A stretch of DNA of 64,000 nt from Humibacillus xanthopallidus (GTDB taxonomy: Bacteria; Actinomycetota; Actinomycetes; Actinomycetales; Dermatophilaceae): positions 1 through 64,000 of the forward strand of contig NZ_VFQF01000003.1 in assembly GCF_006717145.1 (NCBI RefSeq), in the 5' to 3' direction. Position 1 is the stretch's first letter. Every line of letters begins with the position of its first letter. The notes beneath the pieces are model-generated. The model saw only the letters and a list, made by a program, of their open reading frames with translations. It was not told the origin of the DNA and made no database searches. The position numbers and the translations under genes are program-made. Below, piece after piece: positions 1 through 8,096 of this stretch.

Positions 1-345
1 CTCGCGGTCGGCAAGCCGGGTCACCTCGGCGAGGAGTCGCTGGCGACGCTGCACGTGCCACACCATGAGCGCGATGAGCAGCGACATGAGGGGGATCTCG
101 GCCGTCTCCTGCCAGTCGATGGTCCCGTCGACGACCCGGTCGACGAGGATGGCGCCACTGACGACCGTGTAGAGGACGAGGCCCGTTGCCGTCACGACAG
201 GGCGCCACGGCTCGAGCCCGTAGCACAGGGCGAAGGTCGCCCATGCCACGTGGTAGGGAACCGTCTCACTACCGGGGAGCAGCCACATGAGGCCGCAGGC
301 AACCGTCGCCACGGCCCCCCACACCCAGAGCAGCGGGTTCCTCAC
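1..345 (-). CDS. Membrane sensor histidine kinase, N-terminal part (runs off left edge)
   Basis: The reading frame starts with GTG at 345, three bases after the stop of the response-regulator gene, and is open to the window edge. It encodes about 115 residues with four hydrophobic stretches (beginning LLWVWGAVATVACGLMWLLP, then around ATFALCYGL, TATGLVLYTVVSGAILV and PLMSLLIALMVW), followed by a charged linker HVQRRQRLLAEVTRLADRE typical of the segment leading into a kinase dimerisation domain. The kinase domains lie outside the window, so the assignment rests on the membrane-plus-linker layout and the pairing with the regulator just upstream in the same direction. It would sense an unknown signal and phosphorylate that regulator. 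Confidence 0.65.
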   Translation of the reverse strand, partial: MRNPLLWVWGAVATVACGLMWLLPGSETVPYHVAWATFALCYGLEPWRPVVTATGLVLYTVVSGAILVDRVVDGTIDWQETAEIPLMSLLIALMVWHVQRRQRLLAEVTRLADRE

Positions 346-348
346 CGG

Positions 349-1017
349 TCACTCCTCGAGCAGGCAGTACCCGACACGTCGAACCGTCTCGATCGGCGCC
401 GCCGGCCCGAGCTTGGCTCGCAGGCGACCCACGCAGACCTCGACGAGGTTGCTGCCGGGGTCGAAGTCGAGGCCCCACACGTCGTGCAGCAGCTCTTCCC
501 TGCGGCAGACCGCGCCGGCTCGTTGCATGAGGTGCGCGAGGAGCATGAACTCCCGCTCCGTCAGCGACACGTCGAGTCCGTCCAGCCGGGCCCGACGCCG
601 GTCGAGGTCGAGTCGGAGCCCGCCCACCGTGACGTAGCGGTCGTCGCGCCCCGGAGCGCCCGACGGGAGGCTCCGACGAACGCGGGCGAGCAGCTCAGCG
701 AGCGTGAAGGGCTTGGCGATGACGTCGACCGCCCCGCGCTCGAAGGCCTGGACCCGGGCTCCGACGTCCGTCACGCCGGAGAGGACGATGACCGCTGGGC
801 GCTCATGGCGCTGACCCAGAGCCGACAGGACCATCATCCCGTTGCCGCCTGGCATGAGCAGATCGAGCAGGACGAGATCGACGCTCGCCGTGTCCATCAG
901 CGCCAGTGCTCCAGACCCACTCGACGCCGTGATCACCGTGTGCCCCTCTGACGACAGTGATCGGCTCAACAGGCTGCGTATGCGTTCCTCATCGTCTACG
1001 ACCATGACAGTGCTCAT
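349..1017 (-). CDS. OmpR/PhoB-family response regulator
   Basis: 222-residue two-component regulator. Residues 1-115 form a receiver domain: the acidic pocket is in VVDDEER near the N terminus, the phospho-acceptor Asp is in LVLLDLLMPGG, and the conserved Lys is in IAKPF. The C-terminal winged helix (about 130-222) has the trans_reg_C pattern LTEREFMLLAHLMQRAG ... VCVGRLRAKLG ... VRRVGYCL. I chose the ATG at 1017 because GGGGAGGGG sits seven bases upstream and the receiver fold begins there; a longer frame to 1155 adds 46 unrelated residues. The kinase partner follows immediately. Targets are not visible. Confidence 0.88.
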   Translation of the reverse strand: MSTVMVVDDEERIRSLLSRSLSSEGHTVITASSGSGALALMDTASVDLVLLDLLMPGGNGMMVLSALGQRHERPAVIVLSGVTDVGARVQAFERGAVDVIAKPFTLAELLARVRRSLPSGAPGRDDRYVTVGGLRLDLDRRRARLDGLDVSLTEREFMLLAHLMQRAGAVCRREELLHDVWGLDFDPGSNLVEVCVGRLRAKLGPAAPIETVRRVGYCLLEE

Positions 1018-1203
1018 GGCAATCCCCTCCCCGAAGATTCTTGAGTATGCGCCGTTCCAGGCGGGTCGGGTGGGGAAAAGATGCAGGCTCATCGCCCCCT
1101 GGCCGCCATCGATCCGACATCTGCGGATGTTTCCGACGAAAGATCCTGCGGACATGACGAATTCCTGACGCGACGATGACAGAGCACTCGGCGGTCAGTG
1201 GAA

Positions 1204-1232
1204 CCGCGATGTATCGCAGCGATACATCGCGG
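1204..1232. promoter_or_regulatory. PadR operator palindrome
   Basis: A perfect inverted repeat with arms CCGCGATGTATCGC and GCGATACATCGCGG around a single central A. It ends three bases before the predicted -10 hexamer of padR. Its inner part, ATGTATCGC-A-GCGATACAT, is of the ATGT/ACAT type bound by PadR-family repressors, so autoregulation of padR and the downstream ino1 gene is likely (inference). Confidence 0.8.
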
Positions 1233-1234
1233 TG

Positions 1235-1240
1235 TAGGGT
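1235..1240 (+). promoter_or_regulatory. -10 element (TAGGGT) of leaderless padR promoter
   Basis: TAGGGT is separated from the GTG start at 1247 by exactly six bases, so transcription should begin at the start codon. There is no Shine-Dalgarno sequence. The same spacing is seen at other genes in the window. Confidence 0.6.
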
Positions 1241-1246
1241 GAAGAC

Positions 1247-1927
1247 GTGCCGAAGACCGACCGACCCCAGAGCCGCCGTGCTGCGCTGCTCGAGTTCGCG
1301 GTGCTCGGCCTGCTCCACGACGGACCGCTGCACGGCTACGAGCTGCGCAAGCGGCTCACCACCGCGCTCGGCATCTTCCGGGCCCTGTCCTACGGCTCGC
1401 TCTACCCCGCGCTCAAGCGGCTCGTCGACGCCGGCTGGATCCACGAGACCCAGGAGCCGGCCGCGACCGGCGGCAAGCGGCCCCGCATCACCTACGAGCT
1501 GACGGCCGACGGCAAGGAGCACTTCCAGGACCTCGTCGCCGCCAGCGGACCCGACGCCTGGGACGACGACGACTTCGACGTGCGCTTCGCCTTCTTCTCC
1601 CGCACGGAGGCGCAGGTCCGCCTGCGCATCCTCGAGGGGCGCCGCTCGCGGCTCGAGGAACGCCTCGCCAACATCCGCGACGCCTCGGCGCGCAACCGCG
1701 AGCGCATGGACGGCTACACCCTCGCCCTCCAGCAGCACGGTGAGGACGCGGCCGAGCGCGAGGTGCGCTGGCTCGAGGAGCTCATCGTCGCCGAGCGCCG
1801 CGCGGCCCTCGACCCGGGCCCCACGGCATACGACGACACCACGAGCGCAACCACCAGCGCCCACAACGGCACCAACAGCGGCACCACCAACGCCATCAAC
1901 GGCACCACCACCACCAACAAGGAGTGA
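1247..1927 (+). CDS. PadR-family transcriptional regulator
   Basis: 226-residue regulator. Residues about 12-90 form the PadR winged helix (LLEFAVLGLLHDGPLHGYEL, then YGSLYPALKRLVDAGWI and RITYELTADGKE); the C-terminal helical part (about 100-185) is the dimerisation region. The last 30 residues are an odd Thr/Asn/Gly-rich tail. The GTG start is set by a TAGGGT -10 box six bases upstream (leaderless), just behind a perfect palindrome. The stop is three bases from ino1, so the two are one operon. The PadR-Ino1 pairing is common in actinobacteria. Most likely it represses its own operon, tuning inositol and mycothiol precursor supply; the effector is unknown. Confidence 0.9.
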   Translation: MPKTDRPQSRRAALLEFAVLGLLHDGPLHGYELRKRLTTALGIFRALSYGSLYPALKRLVDAGWIHETQEPAATGGKRPRITYELTADGKEHFQDLVAASGPDAWDDDDFDVRFAFFSRTEAQVRLRILEGRRSRLEERLANIRDASARNRERMDGYTLALQQHGEDAAEREVRWLEELIVAERRAALDPGPTAYDDTTSATTSAHNGTNSGTTNAINGTTTTNKE

Positions 1928-1930
1928 TCC

Positions 1931-3022
1931 ATGGGATCCGTACGCGTCGCCATCGTCGGCGTCGGCAACTGCGCGAGCTCGCTCGTGCAGGGCGTCGAGT
2001 ACTACAAGGACGCCGATGCCACCACCGGCGTCCCCGGCCTCATGCACGTCAAGTTCGGCGACTACCACGTCTCTGACGTCGAGTTCGTCGCCGCGTTCGA
2101 CGTCGACGACAAGAAGGTCGGCAAGGACCTCTCCGAGGCCATCAACGCCTCCGAGAACAACACGATCAAGATCGCCGACGTGCCCACCACGGGCGTCGAG
2201 GTCCAGCGCGGCCACACGCTCGACGGCCTCGGCAAGTACTACCGCCTGACGATCGACGAGTCGGCCGCCGAGCCGGTCGACGTCGTGCAGGTCCTCAAGG
2301 ACCGCAAGGTCGACGTCCTCGTCTCCTACCTCCCGGTGGGCTCCGAGCAGGCCGACAAGTTCTACGCCCAGTGCGCCATCGACGCGAAGGTCGCCTTCGT
2401 CAACGCCCTGCCGGTCTTCATCGCCTCCGACCCCGAGTGGGCCGCGAAGTTCGAGGCCGCCGGCGTGCCGATCATCGGCGACGACATCAAGAGCCAGGTC
2501 GGCGCGACGATCACGCACCGCGTCATGGCCAAGCTCTTCGAGGACCGCGGCGTCGTGCTCGACCGGACGTACCAGCTCAACGTCGGCGGCAACATGGACT
2601 TCAAGAACATGCTCGAGCGCGAGCGCCTCGAGTCCAAGAAGGTCTCCAAGACGCAGGCCGTCACGTCGAACCTGACGGGACCGCTCTCCGGCCTCGTCGA
2701 CAGCAAGAACGTCCACATCGGCCCGTCCGACTACGTCGCGTGGCTCGACGACCGCAAGTGGGCCTACGTGCGCCTCGAGGGTCGCGCCTTCGGCGACGTG
2801 CCGCTGAACCTCGAGTACAAGCTCGAGGTCTGGGACTCCCCCAACTCGGCCGGCATCATCATCGACGCCATCCGTGCAGCGAAGATCGCCAAGGACCGCG
2901 GCATCGGCGGCGCCCTGCTGTCCGCCTCGTCCTACCTCATGAAGTCCCCGCCGGAGCAGCGGCCCGACGACCTCGGCCGCGCCAAGCTCGAGGCCTTCAT
3001 CGCGGGCACCGAGGAGCGCTGA
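1931..3022 (+). CDS. ino1: Inositol-3-phosphate synthase
   Basis: 363 residues, normal for the actinobacterial form of myo-inositol-1-phosphate synthase (EC 5.5.1.4), which converts glucose 6-phosphate to inositol 3-phosphate using bound NAD. The N-terminal nucleotide-binding loop is [16 protein letters not shown]; the catalytic and substrate segment includes [26 protein letters not shown] and later [18 protein letters not shown]. Product use in this group is mycothiol and phosphatidylinositol synthesis. It follows padR after three bases and is closed by a strong hairpin, so it is the last gene of the operon. The start ATG has AAGGAG seven bases upstream inside the padR end. Confidence 0.95.
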   Translation: MGSVRVAIVGVGNCASSLVQGVEYYKDADATTGVPGLMHVKFGDYHVSDVEFVAAFDVDDKKVGKDLSEAINASENNTIKIADVPTTGVEVQRGHTLDGLGKYYRLTIDESAAEPVDVVQVLKDRKVDVLVSYLPVGSEQADKFYAQCAIDAKVAFVNALPVFIASDPEWAAKFEAAGVPIIGDDIKSQVGATITHRVMAKLFEDRGVVLDRTYQLNVGGNMDFKNMLERERLESKKVSKTQAVTSNLTGPLSGLVDSKNVHIGPSDYVAWLDDRKWAYVRLEGRAFGDVPLNLEYKLEVWDSPNSAGIIIDAIRAAKIAKDRGIGGALLSASSYLMKSPPEQRPDDLGRAKLEAFIAGTEER

Positions 3023-3057
3023 CCTTCCCGGTCATGCACTGACGAACGTCGGTATGC

Positions 3058-3093
3058 CGTGAGGCCCCCTTCCCGACGGAAGGGGGCCTCACG
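3058..3093 (+). terminator. Strong hairpin after ino1
   Basis: Sixteen-base-pair stem (CGTGAGGCCCCCTTCC with its exact complement) and a four-base loop CGAC, 35 bases after the ino1 stop. There is no T-run, as is usual in high-GC actinobacteria. A GTATGCCG motif (3052-3059) abuts the left arm. It lies between convergent genes and probably stops transcription from both sides. Confidence 0.75.
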
Positions 3094-3112
3094 CGTACGG
3101 CGGGGGTGTCGG

Positions 3113-4585
3113 CTAGGGCCGGTCGGCGTCCCCGGGCTCGAGGGTCGCCAGGCCGAACGGGGCGTTCGCGGCCGCCTTGGCGCGCAGGGCGACCCAGGCG
3201 TCCCGCGCCGTCCAGACGGGATCGTCGCGCCAGGAGAGCCGGGCGGCGATGAGGCCGGCGACCAGCGGGGTCGAGAACGACGTGCCGCTCCACGTGGCCA
3301 GCCGGTGGGTGAACGTCACCGTGGTTCCCTTGGGCTTCGTCTCGAGATAGGTGTACTCGCCGTTCGGGTAGGCGTTGACGAGCTTGGCCCCGCGCGCGTA
3401 GACGTCGACCCACGTCCCGCGGTTGCTCCACTTGGCCAGCCTGCCGTCCTTCTTCAGGCCACCGACCGCGACCTTGATCGGCGGCTCGTCGGGCCGGGAC
3501 CACGAGCTGCTCGCCGGAGTGAACGGACCCTGGTTGCCGTCGTTGCCCGCAGCGCAGACGAGCAGGGTCTTCGTGGGGCGCAGCACGTCCCCGAAGGCGT
3601 CGAGACTCATGGCCGCCTGCTCGGCGGCGCCGGCGGCCCGCTGGAGGTCGCCATCCGGGCGCGGTGAGCCGTCGGCCGGGGAGAGACCCGTCCCTGCCGA
3701 CATGCTGATGATGTCCGGGTCCGTGTCGAGGACGTCCTGCAGGATCGGTGCCAGCTCGCTCTCGATGGTGCCGTACGTCGTGGGCCCCCACGAGTGGACG
3801 AACACGTCTGCGGCCGGAGCCATGGCACGGATGACACCCGCGACGAACATGCCGTGACCGCGGTAGTGACCGATCCGCATCTGCGCGGCGGGGTCGCCGG
3901 CCGGTGCCTCCGGCTCGGCGTCACCGGACACCCCGCGGAGCCAGTGCAGCGCTGGGAACTCGACCGGCACGTGGTCCTCGCTCGACCAGCCCGAGTCGAT
4001 GACGGCCACGGTCACGCCGGCGCCGAGGGTGGGGTCCGCGTTGACGGACGGGTCGGGGCCGCCGGTCGCGGGGACCGGCTCCGTCGCCGGGCACCCGCTG
4101 TTCGACGTCAGGTGCACGACGCGGTCGAAGCTGGCCCTGCCCGGGCCGAGCTCCCGCTCGATGTGCACGAGAGCCGACTCCGCCGCGGTCAGCCTGTCGT
4201 CGGCCTCCGTCCACCGTTGCTCCGGCGGCAGTGCCACGACGGTGAGCCATTCAACGGAGCGAGGAAGTCGTGAGGCGAGCGGTTCCGCACTGAGGCCGAG
4301 GAGCCCGAGGACCTCAGTCAGATCCTCCCCGCGCACGAGGATGGTGTCGGTGCGATAGAGGAAGTCCGCCCCGGCAAGGTCGTTCGGGTCCGGGTAGGCC
4401 GTCACCAGCACCGGGTTCGACTCATCTCCCCGCAGAGCGGTGAGCTCCAGGCTCAGGCCGTCGATGATCATCTGCACCTGGTCCGCGTAGCGAGCACGTT
4501 GGACGTCGTTGGGTATCGATGGGCGCCACCATCGACGATGCGGGTCGTCCGGGACGCCCCGGCTGCGATAATCGGACTTGGACAT
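3113..4585 (-). CDS. S8 family subtilisin-like serine protease, non-secreted
   Basis: 490 residues. The catalytic triad is visible: Asp197 in VAVIDSGW, His244 in YRGHGMFVAGV, and Ser436 in GTSFSTPLVAG; an oxyanion region is CAAGNDG. Residues 1-190 are an uncharacterised N-terminal region. There is no signal peptide or membrane segment, so the enzyme should act in the cytoplasm, unlike most bacterial subtilases. The ATG at 4585 has GGAGG five bases upstream; a GTG at 4591 would overlap that site. It is divergent to the TPR-CHAT gene, with only 29 bases between start codons, and belongs with it and the downstream sigma-factor pair in what looks like a protease-based signalling or conflict module. 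Confidence 0.9.
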   Translation of the reverse strand: MSKSDYRSRGVPDDPHRRWWRPSIPNDVQRARYADQVQMIIDGLSLELTALRGDESNPVLVTAYPDPNDLAGADFLYRTDTILVRGEDLTEVLGLLGLSAEPLASRLPRSVEWLTVVALPPEQRWTEADDRLTAAESALVHIERELGPGRASFDRVVHLTSNSGCPATEPVPATGGPDPSVNADPTLGAGVTVAVIDSGWSSEDHVPVEFPALHWLRGVSGDAEPEAPAGDPAAQMRIGHYRGHGMFVAGVIRAMAPAADVFVHSWGPTTYGTIESELAPILQDVLDTDPDIISMSAGTGLSPADGSPRPDGDLQRAAGAAEQAAMSLDAFGDVLRPTKTLLVCAAGNDGNQGPFTPASSSWSRPDEPPIKVAVGGLKKDGRLAKWSNRGTWVDVYARGAKLVNAYPNGEYTYLETKPKGTTVTFTHRLATWSGTSFSTPLVAGLIAARLSWRDDPVWTARDAWVALRAKAAANAPFGLATLEPGDADRP

Positions 4586-4614
4586 GTCCACCTCCAGAAG
4601 GTCGTGGTTGGGTC

Positions 4615-7455
4615 ATGAAGCCAGACGCGGCGTCGCGCGGTCGTGATACTCCGACCTCTGCGGCCCGTCGGCGAGCCCCCGCCCGCGGCGGCAGTCCGGT
4701 CCCTGGTCCCGGCCCGGTCGAGTCCCTGCTCCCTCTGGCACTATCCCAACCGTCCGAGGCCCTCGCGGGCGCATCGCTGATATTCGCCCATTCGTCCGAT
4801 CCGACGGAGCTGTCGATCGCCCACCAGGCCGCGGCAATCGTCCACCGCGACCGGGGTGAGTCCGACGAGGCCGTGACGCACGGCTTCACGGCGCTGCGCC
4901 TCGCGCGCCGCGTCGACGCCGAGCGCCAGGGCGACGTGCTCGCCACGCTCGGCATCGTGCTGGCCTTCGCCGGCCGGACGGCCGACGGGCTGCGGCGCTT
5001 CGACGAGGCCGTGCCCCTCACCCCGGCGAGCAAGCTGCCGAGACTGCTCCACCGTCGGGCCCACGTGCTCCACATGCTCGCCCGCAACATCGAGGCGCTG
5101 GAGCAGCTCGCGCAGGCGATCGCCGGAAGCCACGCGCTGGGGGACACGCTGTGGGAAGGACGCTCGCTCAACACCCGCTGCGACGTGCACCTCGCCCTCG
5201 GCAACGTCGATGCGGCGGAGGCCGACGCCGTCCTCGCCGAGCGGCTCCTGACGAGCGTGGGGCAGGAGTTCGAGGCCGTGCAGGCGGTCCACAACCAGGG
5301 CCTCGCCGCCCACCTGCGCGGAGACATCCCCGCCGCGCTGACGCTGCTCGACCGGGCCGCCGAGCGCTACAGCGCTCTCGGCAACGTCCGTCACGACCTC
5401 ATCATCGAGCGCACCCAGGTACTGCTCACCGCCGGGCTCATCGACGATGCCCGCGAGCTGTGCACCAGCACACTCGGGAGCACCGAGAGGGCACCGATCC
5501 GGCGGGCCGAGCTGCTCCTCACCCTCGCCCACGCCGCCCTCGCCCAGGGCGACGCCGAGGCGGCGGAGGCGAGCGCCACCGAGGCGATCCGGCTCTTCGA
5601 CGCCCAGCTGCGGGTGGGGTGGGGCGACCGGGCGCGCCTGCTGAGGCTGCGGGCGCAGTACCTCGCCGAGCATCCCGACCTGCTGCCGTGGATGGTCGAC
5701 TGGCTGGACCCGCCCGCCCGCTCGACCGAGGGCAGGGCGGCGCGGGCGAGACGGATGCTGCAGGACGCGAGCGCCCTCGTGGAGTCGATGCGCCACCACG
5801 CCGCGCCCGAGCTGCCCGTGGCCCTCCTGCTCCACGGTCGCATCGCCCAGGACGCGGGGCAGGCCGACGACACCCGGCGCAGCCTCGCCGCGGCGGCCTC
5901 CACCCGACACGCCGGTCCGCCTCTCGCACGGGCCGCCGGCTGGCTCGCCCAGGCGCTGCTCGCGCAGCAGCGCGGCGACCGCCGCTCCCTCTACCTCGCG
6001 TGTCGCCACGGGCTCGACGCAGTCGACGAGCACCGGAGCATCCTCGGTGACATCGAGCTGCGCGCCCTCGCGAGCGGTCACGGCATCGAGTTCACGCGCC
6101 TGGCCGTCGCCGACGCGGTCCGGGGTGCAGGCCCGCGGCAGCTGCTCTGGTGGACGGAACGCTGGCGGGCGGCCGCCCTCGACGGCTCGGTCCGCCAGCC
6201 GTCGGACGCTGCGCTCGCGCACGAGCTCGCCGCCCTGCGCGACGTGGCTCGCCGGCTCGAGTCGGCGAGCGACCCCGGCCCGGGTGCGCCCGCGCTGGTC
6301 CAGGAGCGCGATCGCCTCGAGACCTCGATCCGCCAGCGGTACCGACACCTTCGCGCCGTCGGTCCGGGTGCCTCGGGCGACCCACCCCTGCACGGCCCCG
6401 ACCTGCCTGCGGTCCTCAGCGAGCTGGCCGAGCTCGACGCGCCCCGCGAGGCCGACGAACTCGACGGGCTCGATGCCCGCGAGGGAGGCGGCATCCTGCT
6501 CTACCTCGTCAACGACCGCGACACGCTCCACCTGCTCACCACCACCGGCGGCCGGGTCGTCCACAGCCCCGTGGGACCGCTGGCCGTCGCCCATCGCGAG
6601 GCGGAGTTCGCACGCTTCGCCCTGCGTCGGGCCGCTCACGGACGGCAGGTGGACCTTGCACGGCAGGGCCGCCTGCTGCAGGACGCTCTTCTGGGCGAGC
6701 GGCCGCCGGCCGCCGTGAGACGGCTTGCCGGCGACGGGACCGGGCGGCCCCGCCACGTCGTCATCGTGCCCCCCGCCCACCTGCTCACCGCACCGTGGGG
6801 GCTGCTCCCGCTCCTTCGCGACGCGGTCGTGACCGTCGCACCGTCGACGACGCAGTGGTTGCGCGCGCGCCGGCTCCGCTCGAGCGCGTCGGACTCAGCC
6901 AGGGCCGGACACGTCGCCCTGGTCACCGGTCCGGGACTCACGTCGCGCGAGGCCGAGGTGTCGACCCTGCACGCCTTCCACGACGGAGCCCGCGTGCTCT
7001 CCTCCGACCGGGCCACGGTCGCCGCCGCCGTGGCGGTGCTCGACGGCGCCGCCCTCGGCCACGTCGCCGCGCACGGCCACTTCCGCGCCGACGCGCCGCT
7101 CTTCTCGACGCTGACGCTCGCCGACGGACCGCTCACCGTGCACGACCTCCACGGGCTGCGCCGGCCGCCGCGATCGCTCGTCCTGTCGGCCTGCGACTCG
7201 GGCGGGGTCGCGCCCATCGGCGCCTACGAGGCCCTGGGTCTCGTGTCGAGCCTGCTCGGCATGGGCACGAGCGAGGTGATGGCGAGCGTCGTGCCGGTCA
7301 ACGACTTCGCGACGCTTGCAGTCATGACCCGGGTCCACGAGAGCGCTGCTGCGGGCGCCACCCTCGCCGAAGGCCTGCTCGCTGCTCGGCGTGCCGCCGA
7401 CGACGACCCCCTTCAGGCCGCGACGGCAGCATCGTTCACGACGTGGGGCGCCTGA
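4615..7455 (+). CDS. TPR-CHAT protein (caspase-like cysteine protease)
   Basis: 946 residues. The first two thirds are alanine- and arginine-rich helical pairs resembling tetratricopeptide repeats (for example AVTHGFTALRLARRVDAERQ and ALEQLAQAIAGSHALGD). From about residue 630 to the end is a CHAT domain: strands LLYLVNDRDTLHLL and RHVVIVPPAHLLTAPWGLLP, the catalytic His820 in HVAAHGHF and Cys860 in LVLSACDSGG, 40 residues apart as usual for clan CD peptidases. No signal peptide. The ATG at 4615 is preferred; the in-frame ATG at 4519 would place 70 bases inside the divergent protease gene. CHAT proteases are commonly effectors of programmed cell death or conflict systems. The substrate here is unknown; the neighbouring sigma-linked protein is a candidate. 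Confidence 0.88.
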   Translation: MKPDAASRGRDTPTSAARRRAPARGGSPVPGPGPVESLLPLALSQPSEALAGASLIFAHSSDPTELSIAHQAAAIVHRDRGESDEAVTHGFTALRLARRVDAERQGDVLATLGIVLAFAGRTADGLRRFDEAVPLTPASKLPRLLHRRAHVLHMLARNIEALEQLAQAIAGSHALGDTLWEGRSLNTRCDVHLALGNVDAAEADAVLAERLLTSVGQEFEAVQAVHNQGLAAHLRGDIPAALTLLDRAAERYSALGNVRHDLIIERTQVLLTAGLIDDARELCTSTLGSTERAPIRRAELLLTLAHAALAQGDAEAAEASATEAIRLFDAQLRVGWGDRARLLRLRAQYLAEHPDLLPWMVDWLDPPARSTEGRAARARRMLQDASALVESMRHHAAPELPVALLLHGRIAQDAGQADDTRRSLAAAASTRHAGPPLARAAGWLAQALLAQQRGDRRSLYLACRHGLDAVDEHRSILGDIELRALASGHGIEFTRLAVADAVRGAGPRQLLWWTERWRAAALDGSVRQPSDAALAHELAALRDVARRLESASDPGPGAPALVQERDRLETSIRQRYRHLRAVGPGASGDPPLHGPDLPAVLSELAELDAPREADELDGLDAREGGGILLYLVNDRDTLHLLTTTGGRVVHSPVGPLAVAHREAEFARFALRRAAHGRQVDLARQGRLLQDALLGERPPAAVRRLAGDGTGRPRHVVIVPPAHLLTAPWGLLPLLRDAVVTVAPSTTQWLRARRLRSSASDSARAGHVALVTGPGLTSREAEVSTLHAFHDGARVLSSDRATVAAAVAVLDGAALGHVAAHGHFRADAPLFSTLTLADGPLTVHDLHGLRRPPRSLVLSACDSGGVAPIGAYEALGLVSSLLGMGTSEVMASVVPVNDFATLAVMTRVHESAAAGATLAEGLLAARRAADDDPLQAATAASFTTWGA

Positions 7456-7462
7456 CCCAGCC

Positions 7463-7545
7463 GGTATGCCGCTCAGCCGGCCAAGCCACATACCCCCTGG
7501 GGTCACCCCAGCGCGTATGCCGCTCGGCCGGCCACGCGGCCTACC
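7463..7545. repeat. Imperfect direct repeat with GTATGCCG motifs between convergent genes
   Basis: Two copies of a roughly 31-base unit, both starting GTATGCCGCTC(A/G)GCCGGCCA, lie at 7464-7494 and 7515-7545. The first also carries CATACC at its end, so GGTATG and CATACC can pair. CCCCTGGGGTCACCCC lies between them. It separates the convergent TPR-CHAT and sigma-linked genes and may work as a terminator. Confidence 0.55.
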
Positions 7546-7580
7546 TTTCCCTGCCGGGGAGGTGGGCGGGCACCTCGGGC

Positions 7581-8096
7581 TCAGCCGATGTCGAACCACC
7601 CGGTCGACAGCCCCGGACCGTCGTCGCGTCGGACCACGATCCGCACGAGCCCCACGGGCAGGCGGGCGACGGTGAAGCGGCCCTCGAGCACCTCCGGCGC
7701 GCTCGAGGAGTCGGTGGTCTCGACCGTGACGGCGAGTCCTTCGAGTCCCGACGTGCCGGTGACTCCGGCTGACTCGGTGGCTGCGGCGGCCCCGGTCACT
7801 CCGATGACGCCAACGACCGACGCGAGACCCCCGCGAACGGTCACCTCGAGGTCGAGGGCCACGTCACCGTGCTCGAAGAAGTGCAGGTGGCTCGTCGCCG
7901 ACGACGACCGGACGAGGCCTGCGTCGACGGGTCTCGAGACCAGCTGCATGAGCTCGTGGTCCGGGTCGCGGAAGCCGAAGGCCGCCTTGCCGAGCTCGAC
8001 GACGTGCTCGGGCACGGGATCGACGGTTCGGGCGATGGCCCCCAGCCGCTCCAGCAGGGCGGCGTCCTGCGCGTCGAGCTCATCGGCAGGCATCAT
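7581..8096 (-). CDS. Uncharacterised protein translationally coupled to ECF sigma factor (possible anti-sigma or CHAT substrate)
   Basis: 171 residues, start ATG at 8096 overlapping the sigma-factor stop codon (ATGA), with AGGGGG upstream; a longer frame to 8162 is inside the sigma gene and rejected. The N-terminal half is helical (LLERLGAIARTVDPVPEHVVEL, then FGFRDPDHELMQLVSRP); the C-terminal half alternates short hydrophobic strands (DLEVTVRG, GLAVTVETT, FTVARLPVGLVRIVVRR) and ends STGWFDIG, suggesting a beta domain. There is no membrane segment or zinc-binding Cys/His set, so it is not a standard anti-sigma factor. I recall similar proteins next to sigma factors in other actinobacteria, but no function is known to me. 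Confidence 0.75.
   Translation of the reverse strand: MMPADELDAQDAALLERLGAIARTVDPVPEHVVELGKAAFGFRDPDHELMQLVSRPVDAGLVRSSSATSHLHFFEHGDVALDLEVTVRGGLASVVGVIGVTGAAAATESAGVTGTSGLEGLAVTVETTDSSSAPEVLEGRFTVARLPVGLVRIVVRRDDGPGLSTGWFDIG

Noticed and set aside
989-2716. 575-residue minus-strand frame opposite padR and ino1
   Set aside because: Overlaps two well-supported genes; Leu/Val/Asp/Glu-rich shadow translation.
4519-4614. Upstream ATG extending TPR-CHAT by 32 residues
   Set aside because: It would overlap the start of the divergent protease gene by 67 bases and has no ribosome site.
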